From NCBI GenBank assembly GCA_964437445.1, contig CAYTGR010000045.1, forward strand, positions 1 to 41,758: DNA of 41,758 bases. Direction: 5' to 3'. The first letter of the stretch is position 1. Each line of letters begins with the position of its first letter. Below the pieces are notes generated by a model. It did no database searches and was not told where the DNA came from. It worked only from the letters and a program-made list of their open reading frames with translations. The stretch is from CAYTGR01 sp964437445. Lineage in GTDB: Bacteria > Chloroflexota > Anaerolineae > B4-G1 > SLSP01. A program made the position numbers and the translations under genes. Positions 23,748 through 31,837 of the stretch are shown one piece after another.

Positions 23748-23771
23748 GTAGTGGCACGCTTCAGCGCGCCC
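23748..23771. repeat. Half copy of the Y-shaped repeat
   Basis: GTAGTGGCACGCTTCAGCGCG matches the left half of the REP-like repeat (GTAGTGAGGCGCTTCAGCGCC) with several changes; the second hairpin is absent. Confidence 0.35.
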
Positions 23772-23828
23772 CCAAATCACCCGGCATGATTCCTCCCCCG
23801 TGCTGCGCGCGGGGCCGGCCCCCAAGCA

Positions 23829-23856
23829 CCCGCTGTTTTTAAATGCAATAGCCCTG
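23829..23856. repeat. Short shared upstream motif, copy 1
   Basis: CCCGCTGTTTTTAAATGCAA followed by TAGCCCTG resembles 28515-28543, which lies just upstream of the hybrid-kinase promoter. About 23 of 28 positions agree. Confidence 0.4.
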
Positions 23857-23911
23857 CGACTCAGGTCCGCAGCCAATATGTCATTTATAGATTACAAAAA
23901 GCATTATATAC

Positions 23912-23940
23912 TTGACATTATGAAATATATATATTACAAT
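23912..23940 (+). promoter_or_regulatory. Strong sigma-70-type promoter of the XRE operon
   Basis: Consensus -35 TTGACA (23912-23917), 17-bp AT-only-rich spacer, and -10 TACAAT (23935-23940). The start should be near 23947, giving a 40-nt leader. The stretch 23880-23945 is strikingly AT-rich against its surroundings, which fits a regulated promoter. The following HTH protein may autoregulate it. Confidence 0.8.
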
Positions 23941-23986
23941 AGAGACAGTTCGGTGATAAGCAAACAACGGAAAGGAGTCATGGCCT

Positions 23987-24202
23987 ATGAAGGAGATAGA
24001 GGTAGAAAATCGAGTCAAATTAGCCCGCGTGGAAAAGGGGCTGACGCAGGAGCAACTGGCCGATGAGGTCGGCGTGACCCGCCAGACGATCGGCTTGCTG
24101 GAGGCGGGGAAATACAACCCCACCCTCAAACTCTGTCTGATGCTGGCGAAGGTGACCGGCAAAAGCCTGGATGAACTATTCTGGATCAAGGGGGAACGCT
24201 AA
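23987..24202 (+). CDS. Small XRE-family HTH regulator
   Basis: 71-residue protein made almost only of a Cro/C1-type HTH: VKLARVEKGLTQEQLADEVG, VTRQTIGLLEAGKYNPTL, then a C-terminal KSLDELFW typical of small XRE proteins paired with membrane proteins. The ATG at 23987 follows GGAAAGGAG by about 10 nt; a closer ATG at 23980 is out of this frame. It is the first gene of an operon with the small membrane protein (1-nt gap), and probably represses the promoter at 23912-23940. Confidence 0.88.
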   Translation: MKEIEVENRVKLARVEKGLTQEQLADEVGVTRQTIGLLEAGKYNPTLKLCLMLAKVTGKSLDELFWIKGER

Positions 24203-24203
24203 A

Positions 24204-24629
24204 ATGTCTAAGTCATTTGCAGTGGATGAACGCACCGAACAGCTTAACGGCCGCATTTCGTTTGTCTGCCTGATGCTCACGCAGCTGGCGCTGGTGGGCG
24301 TGATTGTCTACAAACGGTATGGATTGGGACTCCCGATGGCAGAGTATGACGAGCTGAACTGGCTCGTGGGGCTCTCCATGGGCGGTTATTGGGCGGCCCG
24401 GCTTTACTTCAACGGAGTGTTGCCGGTGATCCCGCTCAAGACGCTGGCTGTGATTTATGTGGGGGCGGTAGCCCTCATCTTCATTCCGACGCTGCTCATC
24501 GTAGGCTGGCCAGCGCCGGAACGCTGGTACGAGGTGCTCTATCCCTTTATCGGGGTAGCGGTCATCATGGCGGTCTACACCCTGATTGCCTATTTCGGCA
24601 AGCGGCGGCTGGACAAATTGGTGGAATGA
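24204..24629 (+). CDS. Small four-TM membrane protein (DUF6773-like)
   Basis: 141-residue protein with a soluble N-terminus of about 16 residues and four hydrophobic segments (about 18-37, 50-70, 80-98, 113-133). Its pairing with a short XRE regulator and its size resemble DUF6773/DUF2178-type proteins, common in Gram-positive bacteria; the family assignment is tentative. The ATG follows GGGGGAACGCTAAA. It ends in a basic tail (KRRLDKLVE) and its stop overlaps an ATG (24626) in frame with the next gene, suggesting coupling. Function unknown. Confidence 0.78.
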   Translation: MSKSFAVDERTEQLNGRISFVCLMLTQLALVGVIVYKRYGLGLPMAEYDELNWLVGLSMGGYWAARLYFNGVLPVIPLKTLAVIYVGAVALIFIPTLLIVGWPAPERWYEVLYPFIGVAVIMAVYTLIAYFGKRRLDKLVE

Positions 24630-24652
24630 GGCAACGGGAGCGTAAGGCCAAG

Positions 24653-26602
24653 ATGAAAAAGAATCGTTGGACCTGGTTAGGGCTTATCCTGGTGCTGGCC
24701 GGCTGTAGTCAACTGGCAACCAAACCGACTCCTACGGCGCTGTCGCCGGCCGGCACACCCCCGGCGACACCGCTGGTACCACAATTCGCTCCGGCGGCCT
24801 GCCCTTTTACCCTGCCGCCAGGCATTACGGAAGGGAAAGACGTAGTCTGCGGCTACGTGACCGTCCCGGAGGAGCACGCCCAGCCGGCGGGCGCTACGTT
24901 GCGCCTGGCGGTGGTGATCATCAAGAGCACCAGCGTTGCCCCGGCCCCCGATCCGCTGGTGATGGCGGCCGGCGGGCCGGGGGCCTCCATTGTGGTCTCG
25001 GCACCGGCGCTGCTGGCGGTCACCGACCCCGATTTGCGCGGGCAGCGTGACATTGTACTGATAGAGCAACGCGGCGTGCGCTACTCCGAGCCATTTTTGT
25101 TCTGCCCGGAGCTGCAAACGTTAGCCAGGGCGTGGGTCTCCCGGCCGCTGCCGGCCGCCGAACGGGCCGCCCGCCGGGCGGAAACGGTGGCGGCCTGCCG
25201 CGAACGGCTTACCGCAGAAGGGATCAACCTGGCTGCCTATAACAGCTTAGAAAGTGCAGCGGACATCCCCTGGGTGGTCAGCGCCTTAGGATATGACCGG
25301 TTCAACTTCTACGGTATCTCCTACGCCACCCTGCTGGCGCAGCATCTCATGCGCGATTATCCTGAGCGCCTGCGCAGTGTGATCCTGGACGCGCCGGTGC
25401 CGCTGGGGGTGGATTACGCAGCGGCGGCGCCCGCCAACACCCAGCGGGCCTTCCGGCGCTTTTTTGAATACTGTGCGGCCGATCCGGCTTGCGCGGTCGC
25501 CTACCCAGACCTGGAAAAGCGCTTCTTTGAGCTGGTGGAGGAGCTCAAGGCACACCCGCGCATCGTCCATTTTGAATCACCCGCGGTGGAGGCGGTGGTG
25601 ACCGGGGATACACTGGTCTGGATGCTGTACCAGCATCTCTACTATGCCACCCTGCCAATGCTGCCGGCCTGGCTGGCGGCATTTGCCGACCAGCGCGGAG
25701 ATGACCTGATCACCGCCCTGGGCCCGGAGTTGCTGCTTTCCATGCCCACCAACGGGATGAGCTTCTCAGTCCGCTGCGCCGATGAAGCCGCGCAGTTAGG
25801 GGCTGAACCCGACCTGACCGGCGTGCATCCCCAGGTCGCGGCAACGCTGCGCGAAGCGTTCTCCATCCAGGCCGACTGCCAGGTCTGGGCGGTGCCGCCG
25901 TTGCCGGAGACGGCTTTGCAACCGGTCGCCAGCGAGATCCCTACGCTGATCCTCTCCGGCGAATTTGACCCGGTGACGCCAGCTACCAACGCGGAGCTCC
26001 TGGCTCAGCGGTTGCGCCATAGTTTTGCCTACACATTGCCCGGTCGCGGCCATGGGACGTTTTTGAAACATCGGTGTCCCACGCTCATGGTGTTGGATTT
26101 CCTGCGCGATCCAACCCACGCGCCCGTTAGCGACTGCCTGGCTGATATGAGCGTGCAGTTCGTCATTCCCACGGCGAATCTCCAGCTGGCCCCCTTCGCC
26201 GACAAGACTTTTGGCCTCCAGGGGATGTTGCCGGTCGGCTGGGCCGAAGTCCAACCGGGAATCTATCTCTACGTGGATACCCAGCAGCGCGCGACGTTGC
26301 TGGAAGTTGTCAGGCTGCCCGACCAGCCTTTGGAGGAGCAGATCGCGTCGTGGTTGCCCACTTACGGCATTACCGAATTCCCTGCCCCCAGCGGCACGCG
26401 CGAGACGGCGGCTTTTACCTGGGACTTGTACAGCTTTACGGGGCAGATCGCGGGTCTCGGCACGGCCCAGGCGGCAATCGCTATAGCGCAAACCGAAACC
26501 GGCGTCTACCTTGTCGGACTTTACGCGCCGCCCGCAACAGCAGCGGACCTGCGCGAGCAGGTCTTCCTGCCGGTCGTGGATGCCCTGGCCCGGCTACCCT
26601 GA
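24653..26602 (+). CDS. Lipoprotein alpha/beta-hydrolase (TAP-like, peptidase S33 group)
   Basis: 649-residue predicted lipoprotein (LAGC lipobox, Cys17 or so) with a short Thr/Pro linker. The hydrolase domain (about 40-510) has oxyanion-region VMAAGGPGAS, nucleophile motif GISYAT (Ser at about 224), Asp in GEFDPVTP and His in GRGHG. The C-terminal part of this domain matches TAP-like proteins (tripeptidyl aminopeptidases such as Streptomyces SlpD). Residues about 515-649 form an additional domain I do not recognise, which begins near TANLQLAPFADKTFGLQG and may bind something at the surface. ATG 24653 gives a normal lipoprotein signal; an in-frame ATG at 24626 overlaps the previous stop and is possible. 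It probably cleaves peptides or esters outside the cell. Confidence 0.85.
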   Translation: MKKNRWTWLGLILVLAGCSQLATKPTPTALSPAGTPPATPLVPQFAPAACPFTLPPGITEGKDVVCGYVTVPEEHAQPAGATLRLAVVIIKSTSVAPAPDPLVMAAGGPGASIVVSAPALLAVTDPDLRGQRDIVLIEQRGVRYSEPFLFCPELQTLARAWVSRPLPAAERAARRAETVAACRERLTAEGINLAAYNSLESAADIPWVVSALGYDRFNFYGISYATLLAQHLMRDYPERLRSVILDAPVPLGVDYAAAAPANTQRAFRRFFEYCAADPACAVAYPDLEKRFFELVEELKAHPRIVHFESPAVEAVVTGDTLVWMLYQHLYYATLPMLPAWLAAFADQRGDDLITALGPELLLSMPTNGMSFSVRCADEAAQLGAEPDLTGVHPQVAATLREAFSIQADCQVWAVPPLPETALQPVASEIPTLILSGEFDPVTPATNAELLAQRLRHSFAYTLPGRGHGTFLKHRCPTLMVLDFLRDPTHAPVSDCLADMSVQFVIPTANLQLAPFADKTFGLQGMLPVGWAEVQPGIYLYVDTQQRATLLEVVRLPDQPLEEQIASWLPTYGITEFPAPSGTRETAAFTWDLYSFTGQIAGLGTAQAAIAIAQTETGVYLVGLYAPPATAADLREQVFLPVVDALARLP

Positions 26603-26630
26603 CCGGTCTGGGGGCAGGCCCGGTCGGGAT

Positions 26631-27686
26631 TCAGCGGAGCGCGATCATTTCGTGCAACAGCGTGCCTTGCTGCTCTAACCGGCGGTCCTCCAGCTGCACC
26701 CGGAGCGTGAAGGCGGAGTTGAAACGGAAATAGCCGGGCCGGCCCCAAAGGCGGTGTGCCAGCGGTTGCAGCCACGGTGCTCGCACGACCGGCACATCGT
26801 CCAGGAAATTGTGCGCGTCAATCACCTCTTGAACCTCCAGTTGCAGGCACAACTCCTGGGGGCCGGCCAGACGCAACCAGGCCGGGTAAGTGCGCTGAGC
26901 ACGGGGATGAAAGACCCCCGGTCCAGCCGTCACCGTGATCTCACCGGTACTGAGCACAATCCGGTCGCCATAAGCCAGCATCAACGGGGTGGAACAGGCC
27001 TCACCATAACGCCGGCCCGTCTGGACCACCGCGTAAAGTAGCGTGACCTCATCGGTATACAACCGGCCCCAATACCAGTACCGCAGAATGCGTTTGAGAT
27101 CGGCCACTCCCCAGTTGTGATCATGGTAGCCAACCCCAGAAACAGCGGTCGCGGTCTCCCCCAGGCGGACCGTGCCGGTCACGGCCGCCCGGGGCGCCGG
27201 CACCACCCAGGCCAGGAAATCGGTGTCGCCATAGCGAGTCAGGCCGGCGCCGGGTTTCCAGCCGGGGAGCAGACTGCGATAGGTCAGCTCAAACGCCAGG
27301 TCGCCCGCAGCCAGGCGCAGGTGAAAGACCGCCCCTTGATCAGCAACAGGCTCCTCCACCACGTAGTTGTCGCCGATATGAACCTCGCAGCGAGTCAGCG
27401 AAGTCTGAATCTCTGCTGGACTGTACCGGCGCTCGGTCCGGTAATGCACGCCGTTGGGCTGGTAGAGATGCAACTCCACTCCCGACTTGCCGGTCACCAT
27501 ATCGGCCACGAACAAGAAACCGATGACCGACCAGCCGTTATCCAGGCGCGCATCAAAATACCAGTGCTCAAAAGCCCGGCGGGGCGGCAGCGGATGCGCG
27601 GCATTCTCTTCCGGGCGCAGGGGCACGATCATTGCATCATTGCGGCCCGGTCCGCTCCAGGTTTCAGTGACGGTCAGAGGAGGCAT
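26631..27686 (-). CDS. AttH/CrtC-like (lipocalin-type) protein
   Basis: 351-residue protein that resembles the AttH/CrtC (carotenoid 1,2-hydratase-like) double beta-barrel family. Key motifs are EHWYFDARLDNGWSVIGFL (about 40-58) and GVGYHDHNWGVADL (about 195-208), the two conserved aromatic/acid patches in this family. No signal peptide is obvious. The frame is open to 27830, but upstream codons come from the tRNA-like sequence. ATG 27686 gives a sensible start (PPLTVTETW), though the nearest Shine-Dalgarno (GGAG) is 14 nt away. It converges with the hydrolase gene. Enzymatic activity and substrate are unknown; hydration of a lipid or isoprenoid is only one guess. Confidence 0.75.
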   Translation of the reverse strand: MPPLTVTETWSGPGRNDAMIVPLRPEENAAHPLPPRRAFEHWYFDARLDNGWSVIGFLFVADMVTGKSGVELHLYQPNGVHYRTERRYSPAEIQTSLTRCEVHIGDNYVVEEPVADQGAVFHLRLAAGDLAFELTYRSLLPGWKPGAGLTRYGDTDFLAWVVPAPRAAVTGTVRLGETATAVSGVGYHDHNWGVADLKRILRYWYWGRLYTDEVTLLYAVVQTGRRYGEACSTPLMLAYGDRIVLSTGEITVTAGPGVFHPRAQRTYPAWLRLAGPQELCLQLEVQEVIDAHNFLDDVPVVRAPWLQPLAHRLWGRPGYFRFNSAFTLRVQLEDRRLEQQGTLLHEMIALR

Positions 27687-27763
27687 AGTTACTCGGTTGG
27701 CTCCACGAATGATGATATGCAAACGGCCCGACACAGCAGGCCGGGCCATCCACACCTTCAGGC

Positions 27764-27829
27764 TGGGGCGATAGGATTCGCACCGACGGTAATCCGAAGT
27801 CTGTGGCCTTACCACTTGGCCGCGTCCCA
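27764..27829 (-). pseudogene. Degenerate tRNA-like sequence (tRNA-Gln-type remnant)
   Basis: Minus strand: TGGGACG at the 5' end pairs with CGCCCCA at the 3' end (6 of 7). A D-arm GGCC-AAGTGGTAA-GGCC and a T-arm GTCGG-TGCGAAT-CCTAT (4 of 5) are recognisable. The order and ends resemble bacterial tRNA-Gln (TGGGG..., ...CCCCAGCC). But the sequence is only 66 nt. The 17 nt left for the anticodon arm and variable loop (ACAGACTTCGGATTACC) do not form a 5-bp stem, and the T-loop is TGCGAAT. It is most likely a tRNA pseudogene. Confidence 0.4.
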
Positions 27830-27880
27830 CAGCCGGTAACGACCAGATTATACCAAGACTGGCCGGAGGTACAACCTGAC

Positions 27881-27920
27881 GTACTTTAGCGCGTGAGACG
27901 GCGCTAAAGCGCCTTACTAC
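27881..27920. repeat. Y-shaped REP-like repeat, truncated copy 2
   Basis: Reverse complement starts GTAGTAAGGCGCTTTAGCGC and lacks most of the second arm. It lies in the 315-bp gap between the AttH-like gene and the DUF3592-like gene, which otherwise holds only the tRNA-like remnant. Confidence 0.65.
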
Positions 27921-28001
27921 AAACCAAGAGCGTTATTTTCAAACGGGCACTGGCAGAGGCCCATGCTTTCAGGAGGAAACTGAAAGTTTCTTAGCAGGAG
28001 G

Positions 28002-28355
28002 TTACGGCTCCAGAATCGCTTCCTGGGGATGGCGGGGATTGTAACGCACCGTGATCGTCCGGTGCGGGGCCAGTTGTGCTACCCACTCCGCCGGGAACGG
28101 CGTGGTACGGGTGTAGACGTGGGTGTAAATCTGTTCGTAGGCCGACTGCGCGGGCCGGATGATGCAAACGTAGCGTACTTCCAGATGATAGAGCAGCTGC
28201 CCTTCCGGCCCGGTTTCCTCGTAGAGCCGTGAAGAGAGGATTTGAGCCAGCTGGCGCGGCCAGGTGAGATAGGGGAACTTCCGGCGCAAGGCGAGCGCCA
28301 CGGCGATCAACCAGATGATCAGCGGCGGACCGATCAGATATCCCCATGCAGGCAT
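28002..28355 (-). CDS. Small membrane-anchored DUF3592-like protein
   Basis: 117 residues with one N-terminal hydrophobic helix (about 5-24, GYLIGPPLIIWLIAVALAL) and a basic stop-transfer RRK. The soluble part ends ITVRYNPRHPQEAILEP, a typical DUF3592 ending (V-Y-NP-x-P-xx-A-L). ATG 28355 has GGGGGTG about 5 nt upstream. The divergent hybrid-kinase gene is 268 bp away. Function unknown. Confidence 0.7.
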   Translation of the reverse strand: MPAWGYLIGPPLIIWLIAVALALRRKFPYLTWPRQLAQILSSRLYEETGPEGQLLYHLEVRYVCIIRPAQSAYEQIYTHVYTRTTPFPAEWVAQLAPHRTITVRYNPRHPQEAILEP

Positions 28356-28514
28356 CGTTCACCCCCTCATCCTGACAGCCAGCGACCAGCCCTGTCCGGC
28401 ACCGGGCCAGGCCCCCCACGCCAGAATTACTGCATCCGGCATAATGATTTTAATCTCAAAACCGGTAAACTCAACGTGTGGAAAAGAAATTTCAAATGAC
28501 ACCAAGATCAAGCG

Positions 28515-28543
28515 CCCGCCATTTTTTAAATACGATAGCCCTG
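28515..28543. repeat. Short shared upstream motif, copy 2
   Basis: CCCGCCATTTTTTAAATACG followed by ATAGCCCTG lies 14 bp before the -35 of the hybrid-kinase promoter and resembles 23829-23856. Confidence 0.4.
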
Positions 28544-28557
28544 GCTCTGCCCTCGTA

Positions 28558-28586
28558 TTGCAGTTCATCCTAAAAAATGCTATGAT
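28558..28586 (+). promoter_or_regulatory. Probable hybrid-kinase promoter with extended -10
   Basis: -35 TTGCAG (28558-28563), 17-bp spacer, -10 TATGAT (28581-28586) preceded by TGC, the extended -10 element. The leader to ATG 28624 would be about 30 nt and contains GGGAG. Confidence 0.55.
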
Positions 28587-28623
28587 AGGGTTAGGAACAG
28601 GCTGGACTGAGGGAGAAAAAGTG

Positions 28624-31600
28624 ATGCAACCCAAATTACGGCTCACCTTTGGCCGCCGCGAGTTAGCCGCGACGCTGGGGGGTATTTTATGTTACGCCGG
28701 GCTATCCTGGCTCACCAACAAATTCCCGTTGATTGACGCCGCCCCGATTCCTCTGGGGTCCGGGTTGACCGTCCAGCTTTCCGTGCGCCCCGGTGTGGCG
28801 GTGCCGATCTTCTTTGGTTTTGCTTTTGGACCGGTCGTGGGTTTCCTCGTGGGCGGGGTGGGCAATCTTCTGGGCGATTTCGTTTCGGGCTACATCACTT
28901 ATCCACCCGATATCCGTACTGGGGGTCTGGTGTTGGATCTCATCCGGGGATTGTTGCTCAACTGGCAGTTGGGCAACGGGTTGATGGGATTGATCCCCGG
29001 CCTGAGCGCGCTCCTTTGCCATCGCTATAGACGCGGTGTTGACTATTTACGCGCGCTGGCCTTCATTGTACTCGCAATCAGCGCCGGAATGGCAGTAGCG
29101 GCGTTTGCCTACATTCCACTGAACCAGTTGCCTTTCAGCGAGGTTCTGCGCAGTATCTATATTCCGGTCGTGTTAGGCAACTTCGCGAACGCCGTCGTAC
29201 TGGTGCCCATTTTGCTTTTCAATTATGCCCACATTGACCTGCACGCCATCCATTGGCGGCAATCCGGGTTAATGCGGCGGCTGCTGGTAGCCATCCTCAT
29301 TTCAGCGGGACTGCCGGTCATGCTCCTGGGCATTTTTCTCTCACAGCAAAGCGCCGGCAATCCCACAGAGACGACCGGGCGATTGCTGTTCACGATTCTG
29401 CTGACGTTGTTGTTCACAATCACTAACGCCGCGCTGATCGCCCAAAATATCATCCGTTCCTTAGAGCGGCTCAACGGAGCTGCCGGCTTGATGCGCACCG
29501 GGCAATTGACCACCGCACAAGCCCTTGCGTTGGAACAAACCCCCGGCACCGATGAAATCAGCCAGTTGAGCCAGGTGTTCGGCCAGATGGCCCGTGAGGT
29601 CCGTGCCACCCAGGAACATTTGGAGGAGCTGGTGCAGCTGCGGACTGCCGATTTAGAGCGCGCCATCGTGGAAGCGCAAGAGGCGCGCGCGTTGGCAGAA
29701 AGCGCTTCCCGCGCCAAAAGTGATTTTGTGGCCAATATGAGCCACGAAATTCGCACCCCGATGAATGCGATTATAGGGATGACCGAGCTGTTGTTGGACA
29801 CTCAGCTCACCGGACAGCAACGCGACTTTATCCATACGATCCAGAGTAGCGGTGACGCGCTGATGGCCCTGATCAACGACATCCTGGATTTTTCCAAAAT
29901 TGAGGCCGGCAAACTGGAACTGGAACAGCAACCTTTTGACCTGTACTGCTGCGTTGAATCTGCTTTAGAGCTGGTAGCCCCCAAGGCCACCGCCAAACAG
30001 CTGGAGCTGGCCTATTGGATTGAACCGGATGTCCCACCGGTCTTGATAGGAGATGAAACCCGGTTACGCCAGATCCTGCTCAACCTGCTCAGCAACGCCA
30101 TCAAGTTCACACCCCACGGCGAAGTTACGGTTCACGTCAGCGCCGCCGCCACCCCGGAGCCCCGCTGGCGCTTTGCCGTGCGCGATACCGGCATCGGTAT
30201 CCCGGCGGACCGGCGCGACCGCCTGTTTCACGCCTTCAGCCAGGTAGACAGTTCCACGACACGCCAGTATGGCGGCACGGGTCTGGGATTAGCCATCAGC
30301 CAGCATCTGTGCGAACTGATGGGCGGCACAATGGAAGTTGAAAGTGTTCAAGACCAGGGTTCCACTTTTACTTTCACGGTCCTGGCACCGGCCGCGCCCG
30401 GCAGCGAACCACCCGCTCACCTGGCGCCGGTACAGCCCACCTTGCAGGGACAGCGCGTCTTGCTGGTCTACCCTCACCCTGCCAGCGGCCAGCTGCTCAA
30501 TGCCGCCCTGCACTTCTGGGGTTGTGAAACACTGGCCGCCGACACGCTGGAAGAGGCGCGGACGCTACTGGAACGGGACCCCCCGGTCACGCTGGCTCTG
30601 CTGGACGAATCCATTTTCCACCAGTCCGGGCCGGACGCCTTGGCCGAATGGCCCTCCAGCCTGCCGCGCGTCCTGCTGGCACCGGTCGGTTGGAATGTGG
30701 ACTCGCTGGCCGCGCAATTCGCCACGGTGCTCTACAAGCCCATCAAAATACCACACCTGCACCGGGTGCTCCAGGCCATTGTGCACCAGGATTGGGCCAG
30801 GTTACACAAATGGGCCACCAGCAGCGAGCGCACGGCCGGTCTCTCCGAATTTGATCCTCAACTGGCCGGCAAAGTGCCCCTGCGGATTTTACTGGCCGAA
30901 GACAACCCGGTGAACCAAAAACTGGCCCTGCTGTTACTGGAACGGTTGGGGTATCAGGCCCACGTCGCTAACGATGGGCAGGAAGTGTTGCAAATGCTCC
31001 GGTTGCGTCCTTACGACGTTATTTTGATGGATGTGCAAATGCCACTGTTGGATGGCCTGGAGGCGGCTCGCCGGATCCGCGCCGAATGGCCGCGCGAGTA
31101 CCAGCCTCGCATCGTGGCGCTCACCGCCAACGCGATGCAGCAGGATCGCGAGCGGTGTTTCGCAGCCGGAATGGACGATTACATCAGCAAACCCATCCAA
31201 ATCGGAACGCTCATTGAAGCGCTCAAACGCTGTGCTCCCGCCCCGGACACCGCCGGCGCGTCGCCGACGCCTCCCGCTGTACCGTCTGAGCGCCCGCCAG
31301 AAACACCCGCGGTGATTTTGGATAGAGCAGTACTGCAACAGTTGGAGATTTCGCTGGGGAAACGCGGCGCGCAAAAAGTGCGCGTACTCATTGAGAGCTT
31401 CTACGAGAGTGCCGAGCGGCTGCTGGCCCAGGCGCGTCAGGCGTTGGCGACCGGGGACCGTGAGACGCTGCACCGCGCCGCGCACACCCTCAAATCCACC
31501 AGTGCCGCCATCGGCGCTGCGGCATTAGCCGCCCACGCTCAGGAATTGGAAGCAGCAACCGCCACCGACCTGCCCGCCACCGCCGCTGCTCAGATTGAGC

Positions 31601-31689
31601 GCGCCACAGCAGATTATGCCGCGGTCCGGGAGGTATTGCTATCCAGCACATTGCCGGATATACCCGGGGATTCGCCAGTTCGGGAGTGA
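28624..31689 (+). CDS. Hybrid histidine kinase with multi-TM sensor, two receivers and HPt
   Basis: 1021 residues. The first 290 form about seven to eight TM helices in an ECF-S-component-like arrangement (VPIFFGFAFGPVVGFLVGGVG, then NLLGDFVSG). A HAMP-like and coiled segment (about 290-365), the kinase core with H-box MSHEIRTPMN (His374), N-box NLLSNAIKF and G-boxes (DTGIGIP, GGTGLGL) follow. Residues about 609-722 are a receiver-like domain without the usual Asp (LLVYPHPA, TLALLDES). Residues about 755-875 are a true receiver (LLAEDNPVNQ, phospho-acceptor Asp803, SKP). Residues about 900-1000 are an HPt (His954 in AAHTLKSTSA). ATG 28624 has GGGAG 8 nt upstream; GTG 28621 is possible. The multistep relay likely ends on the neighbouring response regulator. 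Confidence 0.92.
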   Translation: MQPKLRLTFGRRELAATLGGILCYAGLSWLTNKFPLIDAAPIPLGSGLTVQLSVRPGVAVPIFFGFAFGPVVGFLVGGVGNLLGDFVSGYITYPPDIRTGGLVLDLIRGLLLNWQLGNGLMGLIPGLSALLCHRYRRGVDYLRALAFIVLAISAGMAVAAFAYIPLNQLPFSEVLRSIYIPVVLGNFANAVVLVPILLFNYAHIDLHAIHWRQSGLMRRLLVAILISAGLPVMLLGIFLSQQSAGNPTETTGRLLFTILLTLLFTITNAALIAQNIIRSLERLNGAAGLMRTGQLTTAQALALEQTPGTDEISQLSQVFGQMAREVRATQEHLEELVQLRTADLERAIVEAQEARALAESASRAKSDFVANMSHEIRTPMNAIIGMTELLLDTQLTGQQRDFIHTIQSSGDALMALINDILDFSKIEAGKLELEQQPFDLYCCVESALELVAPKATAKQLELAYWIEPDVPPVLIGDETRLRQILLNLLSNAIKFTPHGEVTVHVSAAATPEPRWRFAVRDTGIGIPADRRDRLFHAFSQVDSSTTRQYGGTGLGLAISQHLCELMGGTMEVESVQDQGSTFTFTVLAPAAPGSEPPAHLAPVQPTLQGQRVLLVYPHPASGQLLNAALHFWGCETLAADTLEEARTLLERDPPVTLALLDESIFHQSGPDALAEWPSSLPRVLLAPVGWNVDSLAAQFATVLYKPIKIPHLHRVLQAIVHQDWARLHKWATSSERTAGLSEFDPQLAGKVPLRILLAEDNPVNQKLALLLLERLGYQAHVANDGQEVLQMLRLRPYDVILMDVQMPLLDGLEAARRIRAEWPREYQPRIVALTANAMQQDRERCFAAGMDDYISKPIQIGTLIEALKRCAPAPDTAGASPTPPAVPSERPPETPAVILDRAVLQQLEISLGKRGAQKVRVLIESFYESAERLLAQARQALATGDRETLHRAAHTLKSTSAAIGAAALAAHAQELEAATATDLPATAAAQIERATADYAAVREVLLSSTLPDIPGDSPVRE

Positions 31690-31837
31690 AAGCGGCAGTT
31701 GATCAAGGAGTGGGCCACGCAACAGACAGCCCGGAAGCGCGGGGTCTGCTCCGGCAAGCGCCACTGACGGTCAAAAACGTCCACCGCGACAAACGTGAGA
31801 CGAAAGAATTTTTCAGCGGAAGGTTGTTGGCTCAAAC

